A stretch of DNA of 64,000 bases from Oreohelix idahoensis (taxonomy: Eukaryota; Mollusca; Gastropoda; Stylommatophora; Oreohelicidae). Positions 46,640 through 57,233 of this stretch are shown one piece after another. The position numbers were made by a program, and so were the translations under genes. The DNA lies in assembly GCA_024509875.1 (NCBI GenBank), contig JAMPIV010019834.1, positions 248,001-312,000 on the forward strand. The letters run 5' to 3'. Positions within the stretch are counted from its first letter, which is position 1, and every line of letters starts with the position of its first letter. The notes under the pieces are model-generated. The model saw nothing but the letters and a program-made list of their open reading frames with translations, was not told the DNA's origin and did no database searches.

Positions 46640-47642
46640 TGCTTCGCTTCAGTCTTCCCTTTCCAAGTCCATTATGTTTTGAGGAAGATTATGTCAATTT
46701 GCAAATACTACTTCTACCGCTTACTCAATCAGAGTCATACCATGACATAGAACTGAGTACCTCCCTCGAGGATCCTCAAGTGAGTCATGTTGATCGACTA
46801 TTAAGGCATTTTTTCAGATGTGTTGACGGATATCCCATGCCAGACTGTCTAGATACAGCATGAAATTGTAATGACAGATGATCGTCCGATTCGTTTAAAA
46901 CCCTACACATTGCCGCTTCATTATCGTGCGGCAGTAGATAAAGAAATTGACCAGATGATGTAATTAGGAGTTATTTCACCGTCAGAATCCCCCTATGCAT
47001 TTCCGATGGTGATTGTACGAAAGAAGGACAATGCATTGATAATTTTTATTGACTTTAGGAAATTAAATAATATCATAGTATTGGATGCAGAGCCGATGCC
47101 TAATCAGGAGGAGTTATTGGCTAGGTTATCCAATGCACAGTATTTCACAAAGTTATATCTCTATGTCGGCGTCTGTGGCCTAATGGATATGAACGCAGTT
47201 TCATAATCCAGATATACCAGGTTCAAAACCTGCTGCAAGCGGTTTGGTAGCAGATCGCTTTGTGTGGTTTTTTAACAATGGTATAAGCGCCGTACCGTTC
47301 AGAAAGCAATGGCAAGCTACTGAATGAAAAAAAAATTGCCTAGAAAAATCACAAACAGCCAATAAAAGCTGGGGTTGATAGCCACGTCCTGTAAAGGATA
47401 AGCAACTAACTTTATATCTCTATAGGGGATCCTGGCAAATCCCTTTGGCAGAGTCGGTCAAGCCTTTAACTGCTTTCACCACACCAAGAGGCTTGTTTGA
47501 GTTTAATTATATGTGCGTTGGTTTGGTGAACGCGGCAGCTACATTTTTCAAAATGATGAGAAAGTTGATAGGTGATCGAGATGATGTAATTACTTATTTA
47601 CATGACGTATTTTGTTTCACAACTCGTGGGAAGACCACCTGA
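46640..47642 (+). pseudogene. Gypsy reverse transcriptase, N-terminal and palm parts
   Basis: Reads the RT leader (RLLRHFFRCVDGYPMP), then RPIRLKPYTLPL, SPYAFPMVIVRKKD, FIDFRKLN and AEPMPNQEELLARLSNAQYFTKL. A SINE at 47165-47411 interrupts it. It resumes with SWQIPLAE, PLTAFTTPRGLFEF and YLHDVFCF, where the catalytic box (normally YLDDV) has lost an Asp. Several stops and shifts. The frame continues after the 7.4-kb insertion at 55023. Confidence 0.82.
47165..47411 (+). mobile_element. tRNA-derived SINE inserted in gypsy RT
   Basis: 247 bases flanked by the perfect 12-base duplication TTATATCTCTAT (47153-47164, 47412-47423). A-box-like TGGCCTAATGG and B box GGTTCAAAACC lie in the first 75 bases. 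Removing the insert and one duplication restores the RT frame across the site. Confidence 0.88.
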
Positions 47643-47647
47643 GTGGG

Positions 47648-48085
47648 TGTTACGGTGTTATTTTAAATGACGGCGTCTGCTGGGGTTTAGCCGTGCGCAA
47701 CGTTTAGGGGTCATTAACATTTATAGAATATGTCGATATTTTACGGTATACTGAACGCGAAATATATGCGGAGATTATGACGCATTCGCGTTGGGAAGGT
47801 CACGCACCTCAATACATGTGGACTCAGACAGAAGGCTTGATCTTTTACTTACGTTTCGGGTTTGGTTCACAGCTGTTAATGTTTACGTTTTCCAGCACGT
47901 TAGCTCTCCCACAAGGGAAATCAACTAATATATAATATGCAAATCAGAACGTCGAAGGGATGTTCTGATGGTCAGAGCTAACTATCAATACCAAACATTA
48001 ACTACGTCTAGAGAGTGACTTTACTCTTCAATCAATAATAGAAGAACGAAGGAACAGCAGCAAACACACCAACCAACCCGTCACA
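47648..48085 (+). repeat. 5' LTR of the 7.4-kb element
   Basis: 438 bases, TGTTACGG...CCGTCACA. Identical to the 3' LTR except for a 397-base block and one extra base in the latter. A possible primer binding site, TGGTGGCCATTAGTGG, follows at 48088-48103. Confidence 0.92.
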
Positions 48086-48103
48086 ACTGGTGGCCATTAG
48101 TGG

Positions 48104-49569
48104 TCTTGAAACTTTTCAAAAGAGCGAACCTCAAAAAAATAAGACATTTTTCCTTTCCAGCCGAAATGGACATTATTATGCAAAAACACCGGTGACGTCA
48201 TGCCCTTGACAACAGTACGAACGGTTGCAAAAGTCAGCAACATTCAATGTCCTTCAAAAAAATTTATTTGGAGCTCTCAAACAGCAAATGAAACGTATTG
48301 CTAATGTCTTCAATGTTTCAAACAAGCTCGCGAGTCTGTTGGCGAAGCAGATAATGTACTGTATTACTGCCAAAAAAAGATAAGTAACTGATTTTAAACG
48401 TTACCATATTTCGTCCTGTTTGTCCGATAACGCCATGTTCTTTTTTTTTGTAGCCATGTTAAATATTGTTTCTGTCCTTTTACATGTAGCGGGTATGGAT
48501 GGGCGGCGAATAATAATCAGTTCTATGGCTCCTTGGATGCTACGAATTGATTGTAATTGTTCTTAGGGCCGTGAATTAATAGCATTTCGCGAAGAACGCG
48601 TCGAAGACATTACCGGTGCTTATCCCGTTCGGACTTGCATTAATTCACCTTATATGTTAGGCGTCTAGTTTTGTGAATTAACCATTGTATTTTACCGTAT
48701 TCAGTTTCATTTTTATTCAGTTACAGTCATATGTTTGTAATCTATCCTGTTTATTCTAATCTGGCTATCTTTAATTTTATTTAAATGTATTATATGATCG
48801 TCAAATGAGTCCTGTGACGTCATTATTCGTAGTGCCAAATATGTCCCTTTGCTTCAGTTAACCTTCACCCTTCTCTCACTTCCGGTTTATCCACCTTATT
48901 TATTAATGCATTTTTTTATTGTGAAAATGTCTTGTCGTATGTTAATACTGTTCTGTAATCCTTGGTTAACACATTGTATTGTTTGTCTTCATTTCATCCT
49001 TCTATAATTTAATATTAATGCTATAATTTCTTCATTAATAATAGTGTAGATGAATATGATTAAATTTTTATGAGCTTTAATGAGGAATTAGGACTTTGCA
49101 ACAATTTGCAGTGATGGTCCAAGAAATGGGCAATGCACTTTATTGATCATGATTATGACATAATATACTATGATTAATTATTATAACTTTATAACATATT
49201 AAGACATATTAAATATAAATTAGTACACTTTCTCAGTACTACAGTGGGAACTTAGTGACAATTAAGATTAAATAACCTAATTATTTAGGAATAATACCCA
49301 TAATTATTGAATATTAATATTAAGTGCATGATATAATTTCAGCACCTTATATAACTAACTATCATAACTATTTATGATAGATATTAGTGGGTATATATAA
49401 TATTTTTACAAAATATTATAGATTTGTGGAACTAATACATAACAGTACGGGAATACTGCAATTTCTTATATTAATTATTCATTCGTTGAGTAATTATAAT
49501 TATCGACATAGATTCTAGTGGTGATTACAAGACATAAGTAATTGAATACTTAAATAAATTAACTTCAAG
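48104..49569 (+). other. Leader of the 7.4-kb element
   Basis: 1.5 kb of AT-rich sequence without an open frame between the primer binding site and gag. Confidence 0.7.
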
Positions 49570-50580
49570 ATGCTTAACTTAGACTATTTTATTAAAAATG
49601 GTAAGGATTTTGGAAAAAAAGGAGAACTTCTCGAGGCTTATGCATTGGCTGAATTTACAAAATATAAGGCAGAAATGGAAGAACTTGAAAGAAAAGAGGC
49701 TGAAAAGAAAGCTATTGCTAAGGCAGAGATGGAAGAACTTGAAAGAAAAGAGGCTGAAAAGAAAGCTATTGCTAAGGCAGAAGAGGAGGAAAGGAAAGCT
49801 ATTGCTAAGGCAGAGATGGAAGAACTTGAAAGAAAAGAGGCTGAAAAGAAAGCAGAATTAAGACAAGAAGAAGAAAGAAAGATGGCAAGAGATGAAATCC
49901 TACGGATTGAAGAAGAGAATAAATTGAAACGACAGGAAATCATACTGCAGCAAGAAATGGAATTGCAACGGCTTAAATTGGAAACAGCAAAACTTAATTC
50001 ACAGGGTGCTGCAGCAAGCCAAAATGATAATGCTCAATCGGGATCTTCATCCAACCGACTTAAGGGCAATTATTACTTTAAGCTACCACCTTTCAAATTA
50101 CACGTGGACGACCTATCATCATGGCTGGCGCGCTTTGAGGATATATGTAAGGTCAATAACCTTGACAAAACTGCATGGGCACTTAAACTTAAGGAATTTC
50201 TGGATGGCGAACCTGCAAGTGCAGCACAAAATATTGATCCTACATTAGCCACAGACTATGAGGCCATTAAGACTTTGTTATTACGTCGTTTCCACTTGAA
50301 CGAAGAGGCATGTAGATTACGTTTCAAAAGTTTGTTGCCAGATAATAATAAAGATTTTACAGGATTTATTGCTAACATACGCAATACTTTTAACAGATGG
50401 GTTGAACTGGCAGGTGTCAACAAATCTTACGACAAGTTAGTCGATTTGTTATTGAGGGATAAAGTATTATCTTCTGTCAGCCCACCATTCTTTGCTTATC
50501 TACAAGAAAGAAAACCAGAAACTATTGATGAGTTAGAAAAAAATTTCGTTAAATTACTGCACAGCTCATCCGAATGCTAA
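49570..50580 (+). CDS. Gag with N-terminal coiled coil
   Basis: An open frame of 336 codons. Residues about 28-145 are a highly charged coiled coil with three near-perfect copies of an AEMEELERKEAEKKAIA-type unit. Residues about 165-335 are a capsid-like domain (LPPFKLHVDDLSSWLARFE, then LLLRRFH, NRWVELAGV, LLLRDKVLSSV), the SCAN-related gag fold type found in Gmr1-like gypsy elements; the gag at 27686 follows the same plan. It would assemble the particle that packages element RNA. The frame closes at 50580, but the next coding segment continues from about 50560 in the +1 frame, either by an indel or by programmed frameshifting. Confidence 0.85.
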   Translation: MLNLDYFIKNGKDFGKKGELLEAYALAEFTKYKAEMEELERKEAEKKAIAKAEMEELERKEAEKKAIAKAEEEERKAIAKAEMEELERKEAEKKAELRQEEERKMARDEILRIEEENKLKRQEIILQQEMELQRLKLETAKLNSQGAAASQNDNAQSGSSSNRLKGNYYFKLPPFKLHVDDLSSWLARFEDICKVNNLDKTAWALKLKEFLDGEPASAAQNIDPTLATDYEAIKTLLLRRFHLNEEACRLRFKSLLPDNNKDFTGFIANIRNTFNRWVELAGVNKSYDKLVDLLLRDKVLSSVSPPFFAYLQERKPETIDELEKNFVKLLHSSSEC

Positions 50581-50593
50581 TATTTCTGGCTCG

Positions 50594-52260
50594 TTGATAA
50601 GAGAACCTCTTCCTGTAGCCTCCAATATGGCATATCATAATAATAACAAACCAAGAACACACAGTGTAGACAGAGGTAGGTTCAAAGGAAACTATGACAT
50701 TAATTTTCATAAGGGACAGAATAACTTTAACAATAACTTTAATAGAGGAAGACAACAAAACAGAAATTATTCACCTCAGTCAAGATACAACAGTAATCCA
50801 CGTAACTCAAGTTACAATCGGTCATATCAATATAATAATGGTAACAATTGGAAGAATAGCGATAATTATAACTCGAGACATCGAGATAACAATTACAATA
50901 AACGACAACGGGATAATTCAACTAATTATTCTCGTAATCGTTCTCATTCTCGTGGATCGTCACATTATAACCATAATACCGGGGCAGCAGTTACAAATGA
51001 TATCACGCCTAAGGTTCAGGTTCCACCTAACGATAATACAATGCATTCTTCTGCTGCATGTTTTGCTATAAATTATAACGTGGCGAATAGTTGCCCACAA
51101 TGCAATCTTATTTTTCAGAAGGCAAAGGAGACAGTGCTAAACTGCGGACACATTCCACCAGAAGTAGGTCTTGCAGCCAATGATGGAACAGGCTCTCTGA
51201 TTTTTAACAGAGGGATAGTTAACGGTTCTATAGTTTCTGTATTGAGAGATTCGGGGTCCACAACCATTGGAGTGCGACAGTCGCTGGTACATCCTAGCTG
51301 TGCAACGGGGGAATATGTCCGTTGCATGACTTTCGGTGGGAATATTGAGTTCTACCCCACAGCTCTTGTCCATGTTAATACACCTTTCTTTTCAGGACAA
51401 GTTAAGGTATGCATGCTTCAGAATCCAATTGCAGATCTGATGTTGGGACGCATCCATGGTAGTAAGGATTGTTCCCCACATGAAATTGAGGAATGGGAAT
51501 TAAAGAATGTGCAATCTTATTGCAATGCTAACGCTGTCATTGCAACAGCTACATTACGGGCCAACAAAATAAATACATGTGGCACAGTTTTCTCCAATTT
51601 CAGTCTAAGTACCATTCTGGAAATCGATGAAGAGAAGGATGAGACTCTCCTACAGAAAAAAAATGATGCTAAACTACCAGCCCATCCAGGGAAGATTAGA
51701 AAATCATTTCGAGGCAGATATACCTTTTCTCAAGAGAATACTGCCAAGTCAGAAAATAAATGTTGGCGACAAGATCATATTAACGGTGATCTGAATGAAA
51801 TTGTTGAAAATGGGCAAAGAAAAAATGTCGCAGACAAGGGTAATGATGGTGGAGTTCTTACGAACTTAACTAATAAAATTAGGACAAATAATTATGTCAA
51901 TCATTATGAGACATCATCTCATAAGACTACCATAACCAAAAGATTAAATAGAAGAACTATTTATCATGTTAGTGACACTACTCCCAATTACATTGGGAAG
52001 GTTGCATATTCTCGCACCATGTTAGTGCGCAATCTGCCACAAGGTACCAGATGGCAGGCACTTAACAATTTCTTTAATGACACGGCAGACGTTATGTTTG
52101 TACGGTTGTTGTCACCTACCAATGAAAGGATGGTGAAGCTATAGTTACATTTCGTAACAATAGAGATGCTCGAATGGTCATCGAGCAGGATAATGGTGCT
52201 TACTTTAACCATCATTGTCTACGGTTACAATTAGTACCTAATGCTGCGTCACGCAGATAA
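50594..52260 (+). pseudogene. Nucleocapsid-like, protease and RRM polyprotein (one frameshift)
   Basis: From 50594 to 52144 the frame is open for 516 codons. Codons about 20-130 are rich in Asn, Arg, Ser and Tyr with RGRF, RSHSRGS and similar motifs and no CCHC knuckle. An aspartic protease follows (VLRDSGSTTIG; DLMLGRI) at about 51230-51450. After a Lys/Asn-rich linker, codons from about 470 read as an RNA recognition motif: RNP2 MLVRNL at 52019, a helix, then after a one-base shift near 52130 RNP1 GEAIVTF at 52131-52151, a helix with AR, and FNHHCLRLQLV, ending at the TAA at 52258-52260. In Gmr1-like elements integrase follows the protease, so the RRM sits where integrase is expected. The domain call is from motif reading, without a profile search. 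Confidence 0.75.
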
Positions 52261-52559
52261 CATGCTATGGTAACACAATTGTCTCATATCATGGATGACT
52301 CAGCATTGTCAGTCATCATTTCTTATCTTTCTTAATCATCTATCCTAATATAGATTGATTTATTGATTTTTTCTTCTCGAAAAAAAAACATTTTTGATTC
52401 TTAACATCTTTAAATTTGTACACATGTTTTCTGTCTTATTTGTTTTTTTTTTTACCATGCCTACAAGAGACAGTAAGTTGTTTAAATGTGTCAACTATGC
52501 TCAGCCCCATACAGCATAGATTTATTTGTCATCCATCACGGCTGTCTTGTCATCGTTAT
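52261..52559 (+). other. Non-coding gap within the 7.4-kb element
   Basis: About 300 bases with T- and A-runs between the RRM stop and the RT/RNase H remnant. The deletion junction that removed RT, and possibly integrase, must lie here. Confidence 0.6.
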
Positions 52560-53056
52560 GAAAGAAGAACATGCCATTAAGGATAAATTGGACAGACGAA
52601 TGTGACAAAACTTTTCGCACTATCTTGAACATTTTTTCATGCCCACCTGTTTTAAGAATATCAGATGCTTCTAAAAAGTTTATTCTACGTACAGATGCGA
52701 GTAATTACGGACTCGGGGCTTGTCTACTCCAATATCATGATGATGTCCTTCACCCTGTACTTTATATCTCACGCAAGCTGAAACCTCCGGAGACTAAATA
52801 TTCGACTGTAGACAGAGAATTGCTCGCCGTAATCTGGGCAATTACCAAACTAGAAAAATTTTTGCTGGGATCTCCATTTCTGATCCAGACTGATCAGAAA
52901 TCTGTGGCAGCATTACGTCGTTCAAACCATAAAAGTCCAAAGCTTGCACGATTTGCTATTGCGTTGCAACCATATGAGTTCGAAATACAGTCGATACCAG
53001 GAACTGAGAACGTCATAGCCGATACGTTGTCCAGACATCCTACGGATTCTGAATGA
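52560..53056 (+). pseudogene. RT thumb end and RNase H of the 7.4-kb element
   Basis: An open stretch of about 160 codons. INWTDECDKTF is the RT-RNase H connection. ILRTDASNYGLGACLLQ, DRELLAVIWA, IQTDQKSV and NVIADTLSR are the RNase H motifs with catalytic D, E, D and D. The frame ends in a stop at 53054-53056 right after the RNase H signature, and no integrase follows. This agrees with integrase-before-RT order. It has no start region of its own and is probably not translated as such. Confidence 0.82.
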
Positions 53057-54181
53057 ATATTACTATTTCAAGAAATTTTTCTGACTAATCAAGCATTACA
53101 TTTACAATGAACGTTATTAATGTCACGTCAGAATATACAACACTTCAGTTGGACTTCCTACTTAAATAAGGACATTTCGAAATAAACTATTGTGATCAAA
53201 ATATCAAGTTTTACGGATCGTTTGAAAATTTGGACTTCACTTCCACTTTGCGTATCACTCATTTCGATTGAAAACTGTTAAAAAGGAACAATCTCTGATG
53301 TAGACGGGACAGATACGTTGATGACTTATTCAATTTACATTCAAAGTTTAATAAAGGAACTAACGTTGAATGGATAATCATATCATAATTCGATAATATG
53401 AACCTTGTGTCTTAATGAACTTTCATACAAGTCAACAGGATGTAACAACGATTGGATCTTCATGTCCGATATTGTTAAATTTTCTAGTTATTAAATTAAT
53501 ATATAATAAAATAAAGTTAAAGTGTGATGAAATAAAAAAATAAAATATACTAAGAAAAGATGAAACAAAATAATATCACACCAATTAAACCTTTTAATTA
53601 GTGTAATTATTAAGGTAATAGATAGTAGATTATAACATTTCATATTTATAGTTAAGATGTATGAATTTTTTCTGTTCTTTTCTTCTGATTGCGTTAATTT
53701 AATTAGGTATCTATCCTTACACTTCATTTTCACATGCATTCTAATTTAATGTATACTTTAATATTTAGTTTTAATTGTCCGTACTTCTCAATTTTTATTT
53801 CTTTTACTCTCTTATACTATTTCTCAGTTTCTTCAATTAGATATTAATTAGTACCATACGTGCATATTATAATTAATTATTTTAATTTTAATTAGTTAGA
53901 ATAATTTTAATAACACCTCACATTATTAGTTAGTCGATACATACAACAAATTAATTAGTTAATTAGTTAGTGACAGTGACATTTCCTTGTTTAATATAAG
54001 TTATATGTATGATATGACGTTGATTTTATTATAAGATATTACTGACATGACCGCGACACTGTTCTAGATAGAACATCGTAGGTCATACGTCGGGTTTTGT
54101 TAAATTTTTGATAATTTGATTAATATTGTTCAAAAAAAATCTATCTAATAGATTTTTTTTCCCCCCGTCTGACAGGAAATC
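53057..54181 (+). other. 3' non-coding region of the 7.4-kb element
   Basis: 1.1 kb, strongly AT-rich, with no coding signature. No clear polypurine tract is visible before the 3' LTR (the last bases read GACAGGAAATC). Confidence 0.6.
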
Positions 54182-55017
54182 TGTTACGGTGTTATTTTAA
54201 ATGACGGCGTCTGCTGGGGTTTAGCCGTGCGCAACGTTTAGGGGTCATTAACATTTATAGAATATGTCGATATTTTACGGTATACTGAACGCGAAATATA
54301 TGCGGAGATTATGACGCATTCGCGTTGGGAAGGTCACGCTGGGTGACTTGGTTACATTGCCCTTGTTACGCTATCCGTCAAGCAAGAAAGTCGTGTCTTG
54401 TATTTCTTCCAAGGAAAAGGCTTAGTATATAGCCTATATTATATATATGAATCAATGTAGAACTCAGGGTCAGTTCGGATATTAATCTAAGTATGAGATT
54501 AATTAAATTAAATTAAATGATGGAAGGAGAATCACATTATGATTCAAATTGTAGTTGTCAAGAACTCATGCGCTCATTTCTGGCTGTTGACTACAACAGC
54601 GCACGTATATAGCCACGATGTTCATCTGACATATTGTTTTGACACGGACGGATACTTACTGATATTATTTGGAATTCATTGTTATGCTGAACTGTACATG
54701 AAGTTTTGTGAATGTCGGATATCGTCTTTTGTATGAACCTCAATACATGTGGACTCAGAACAGAAGGCTTGATCTTTTACTTACGTTTCGGGTTTGGTTC
54801 ACAGCTGTTAATGTTTACGTTTTCCAGCACGTTAGCTCTCCCACAAGGGAAATCAACTAATATATAATATGCAAATCAGAACGTCGAAGGGATGTTCTGA
54901 TGGTCAGAGCTAACTATCAATACCAAACATTAACTACGTCTAGAGAGTGACTTTACTCTTCAATCAATAATAGAAGAACGAAGGAACAGCAGCAAACACA
55001 CCAACCAACCCGTCACA
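54182..55017 (+). repeat. 3' LTR of the 7.4-kb element, with 397 extra bases
   Basis: 836 bases, same termini as the 5' LTR. The block 54340-54736 is absent from the 5' LTR. It contains TATA-rich sequence (about 54428-54450). It has no flanking duplication or inverted ends, so a deletion in the 5' LTR is as likely as an insertion here. Confidence 0.9.
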
Positions 55018-55022
55018 GTGGG

Positions 55023-56459
55023 CTTGACTTGCTTTTCCAGTGTTTGCGTGCGCATAAATGCACAGTTAGATTGACTAAGGTTAAAGTTGGGTTTCATGAG
55101 ATACGTTTTCTGGGTCTTAGAGTAGGTCGAAAAAGGCTGATGCCAGAAAGAAACATGTTAGTAAGATATTGAAATTGCAGGTCCCTAAAACGAAGAAGCA
55201 AATGAGGAGTTTGGTTGAATAGATTAATTTTTATTACAAATTAATACCACAGTTTTCCTCTTTGAATGCTACACTAACATCACTAACTAAGAAAGGAATG
55301 CCCAATAGAGTGATTTGCACAAATGAGTGTCAGAGTTCATTTCATAACCCTCCACTCCCAAAGGAGCATAGGCCTTCAACAAACACATGCCAAGTCTTCC
55401 TGTCACGTGCAATCATCTCAAGTTCTTTCCACGTTCTCCTCATCATTTTCACCTCTGTTTCCAGCTCTCTTCTCCATGTGCTTCTTGGTCTTTCTCTGCC
55501 TCTCTTGCCCTGGGGGTTCCAGAACAAGGACTGTCTTGTAATGCTATCAACAGGTTTCCTCAGTGTGTGTCCTATCCATCTCCATCGTCTTCTTCTCATC
55601 TCTTGTTCCACTGGCACTTGTCTAGTTCTTGTCCTCAGTTCCACGTTGGTAACCTTGTCATACCATTTTAATCCCTCTATTCTACACAAGCACCTATTTA
55701 TGAAAGTCTGTAGCTTTTTGGTTGTTGTCTTTGTTGTTCTCCATGTCTCAGAGCCATACAATTGGACTGACTTCCCATTTAGTTGAAGATTCTTATTTTC
55801 GTGTTGGATCAGATTTCTCTTGATCTCCATATATTTCCCAAAGCAATGAAAGCTCCTCTTGCTTTTTGTATTCTTAGTTTGATATCACTGTCTGTCCATC
55901 CAACTTTGTCTATATTGCTGCCAAGATATGTGTACGATTCTACATCTTGCATTGGTGTTTCTTCAAGTTCAACCCTGTTATAATTACCTGCATTTATTCT
56001 CATTATTTTTGTCTTTTCCCTGTGTATTTTCAGACCCAATTGCTGTGTCCTCTCATCGAGTGTTTTCAGTTTGTTCTGCATCTGATTACGGTTATGGGAC
56101 AGAAGAGCCAAGTCATCAGCAAAATCCAGATGAGTGTTAGAGTGCTTTAGATAAAATTAAGAATATTGTTTTTAAATGGTCCAGTTTTGATACTTCCTGA
56201 TTTAAACAAACCTTTCATTCTCATGACAGATGCTTCAGCAGTAGGCATAGGTAGTTGTCTCATGCAAGTCTACATGGACACTTTGTACCCTGTCCTATAT
56301 ATCAGCCAGAAATTGTTGCCGACAAGGACAAGATATGCCACGGTTGAACGGGAATATTTGGCTATCATCTGGGCTGTGTCCAAGCGTCATGGTACTTACC
56401 AGTATCGCATTTTAAAAATTACAAACAGACCACAAGCCACTCTTTTTTTATATATGTAA
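55023..56459 (+). pseudogene. Gypsy RT end and RNase H of the outer element, split by a LINE
   Basis: Resumes the RT broken at 47642: LDLLFQCLRAHKC, TVRLTKVKVGFHEIRFLGLRVG, then NATLTSLTKKGMPN. After the LINE at 55337-56129 it continues ALDKIKNIV, GPVLILPDLNKPF, ILMTDASAVGIGSCL and VEREYLAIIWAVSKRHG (RNase H D and E motifs) and stops at 56459 before the remaining RNase H residues. Frameshifts are present. Confidence 0.82.
55337..56129 (-). mobile_element. 5'-truncated LINE inserted in gypsy RNase H
   Basis: Flanked by the 14-base duplication ATGAGTGT(C/T)AGAGT (55323-55336, 56130-56143), one mismatch. Removing it restores the host reading frame across the site. The minus strand encodes the end of a LINE reverse transcriptase (DFADDLALLSHN, SYTYLGSNID) and the C-terminal segment (RRRRWRWIGHTLRKP, GKRGRERPRSTW), with a frame change near 55820. 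Related relics lie at 37560-39085 and 32828. Confidence 0.88.
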
Positions 56460-56617
56460 CATGATTGCCGTTGGAATTTTTTTTATGTTACTGTTGTGTG
56501 TGAGCTTACTTTCGACTCATAATTATGATTGATGATGTATTTCGTTTTTTTTTTTTTTTTTTTGGAGATGTACATGACTCCCTATCACTATATCCTGGGT
56601 GAAAACTCCTGTTTTTC

Positions 56618-56635
56618 AAGTGGGGAAAGCGGTGG
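56618..56635 (+). promoter_or_regulatory. Polypurine tract of the outer gypsy
   Basis: AAGTGGGGAAAGCGGTGG lies one base before the candidate LTR start TGTTACGG at 56637. Confidence 0.55.
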
Positions 56636-56636
56636 T

Positions 56637-57233
56637 TGTTACGGAGTGTTTTGGGGCTTGTTTGCTTGTATGAATGATCCTATGAATGTATGTATGTTAA
56701 GTTGTTGTGAGTTGTGTATGCTTGCGCTGGGGTATTTTTGCCACAAGCGATGTTGTGAGCTAGAATTCAGCCAAGCTGCAAGCTGTATACGAATGAATGA
56801 TGCTCAGTGTGTAAGAGTTTCACGTGTTTTGGTGAACATGAATGGAAGGAGACGGATGGACAGGGATGTGTGTTGGTAGAGAGTAGACAGCGAGTAGTGT
56901 AGAGGAAGAGAAAGGTGGATGGTTAAAGAAGAGAAGTGTGCGATTAGATGGCCAGTGATATTGTGAAGCGGATTTATTTATGAAGTAGCTTGTTGATGTA
57001 GTTTTTTCTACCAGAGTGGTTGTGAAATACTATCGATTTGATATGCCTGCGGCGACCGTAATAGCCCCACGCTTATTGTGACTTGTTTTGCTATAGAATT
57101 TATGGAGATCGAACTAGCTGTTGGAGTTGCTGTATCATAAATTATTACTGAACAGTGAATCAGACGATGGTGTATGTTTGTTGATTGAGTCATTACTTTT
57201 CTAGATCCACCCACATACACCCGACCAGGCACA
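56637..57233 (+). repeat. Candidate 3' LTR of the outer gypsy
   Basis: Starts TGTTACGG right after a polypurine tract and could end at CAGGCACA (57233), giving about 597 bases with TG...CA ends. The start resembles that of the 7.4-kb element's LTR. The 5' copy is not in the window, so the end is a guess. Confidence 0.45.

Larger units (their letters stand above)
47648..55017 (+). mobile_element. 7.4-kb LTR retrotransposon encoding an RRM, internally deleted
   Basis: Complete insertion flanked by the 5-base duplication GTGGG (47643-47647, 55018-55022). LTR termini are TGTTACGG...CGTCACA. Internal order: 1.5-kb leader, gag, Asn/Arg-rich nucleocapsid substitute, protease, a domain that reads as an RRM, a gap, then the end of RT plus RNase H, then 1.1 kb of AT-rich non-coding DNA. 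Integrase and most of RT are absent, so it is non-autonomous. RNase H is the last domain, consistent with a Gmr1-like ancestor. LTR identity is near complete apart from one large indel, so it is recent and the youngest layer of the nest. Confidence 0.92.
42335..57233 (+). mobile_element. Gmr1-like Ty3/gypsy copy with nested insertions
   Basis: The host element of a transposon nest. Its pieces, in order, are integrase C-terminus (42335-42905), RT start (46640-47152), RT middle (47424-47642), RT end (55023-55336), RNase H (56144-56459), polypurine tract (56618-56635) and a candidate 3' LTR (56637-57233). Integrase before RT is the Gmr1-like order. The five interrupting elements are annotated separately. 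The 5' part (LTR, gag, protease, most of integrase) is absent from the window or was lost. Confidence 0.82.

Noticed and set aside
54539..54736. 65-codon frame in the extra LTR block
   Set aside because: No similarity I recognise and it lies in a single-copy indel; chance is sufficient.
56529..56879. 116-codon Cys-rich frame
   Set aside because: It begins in a poly-T run and lies across the candidate LTR start; no domain recognised.
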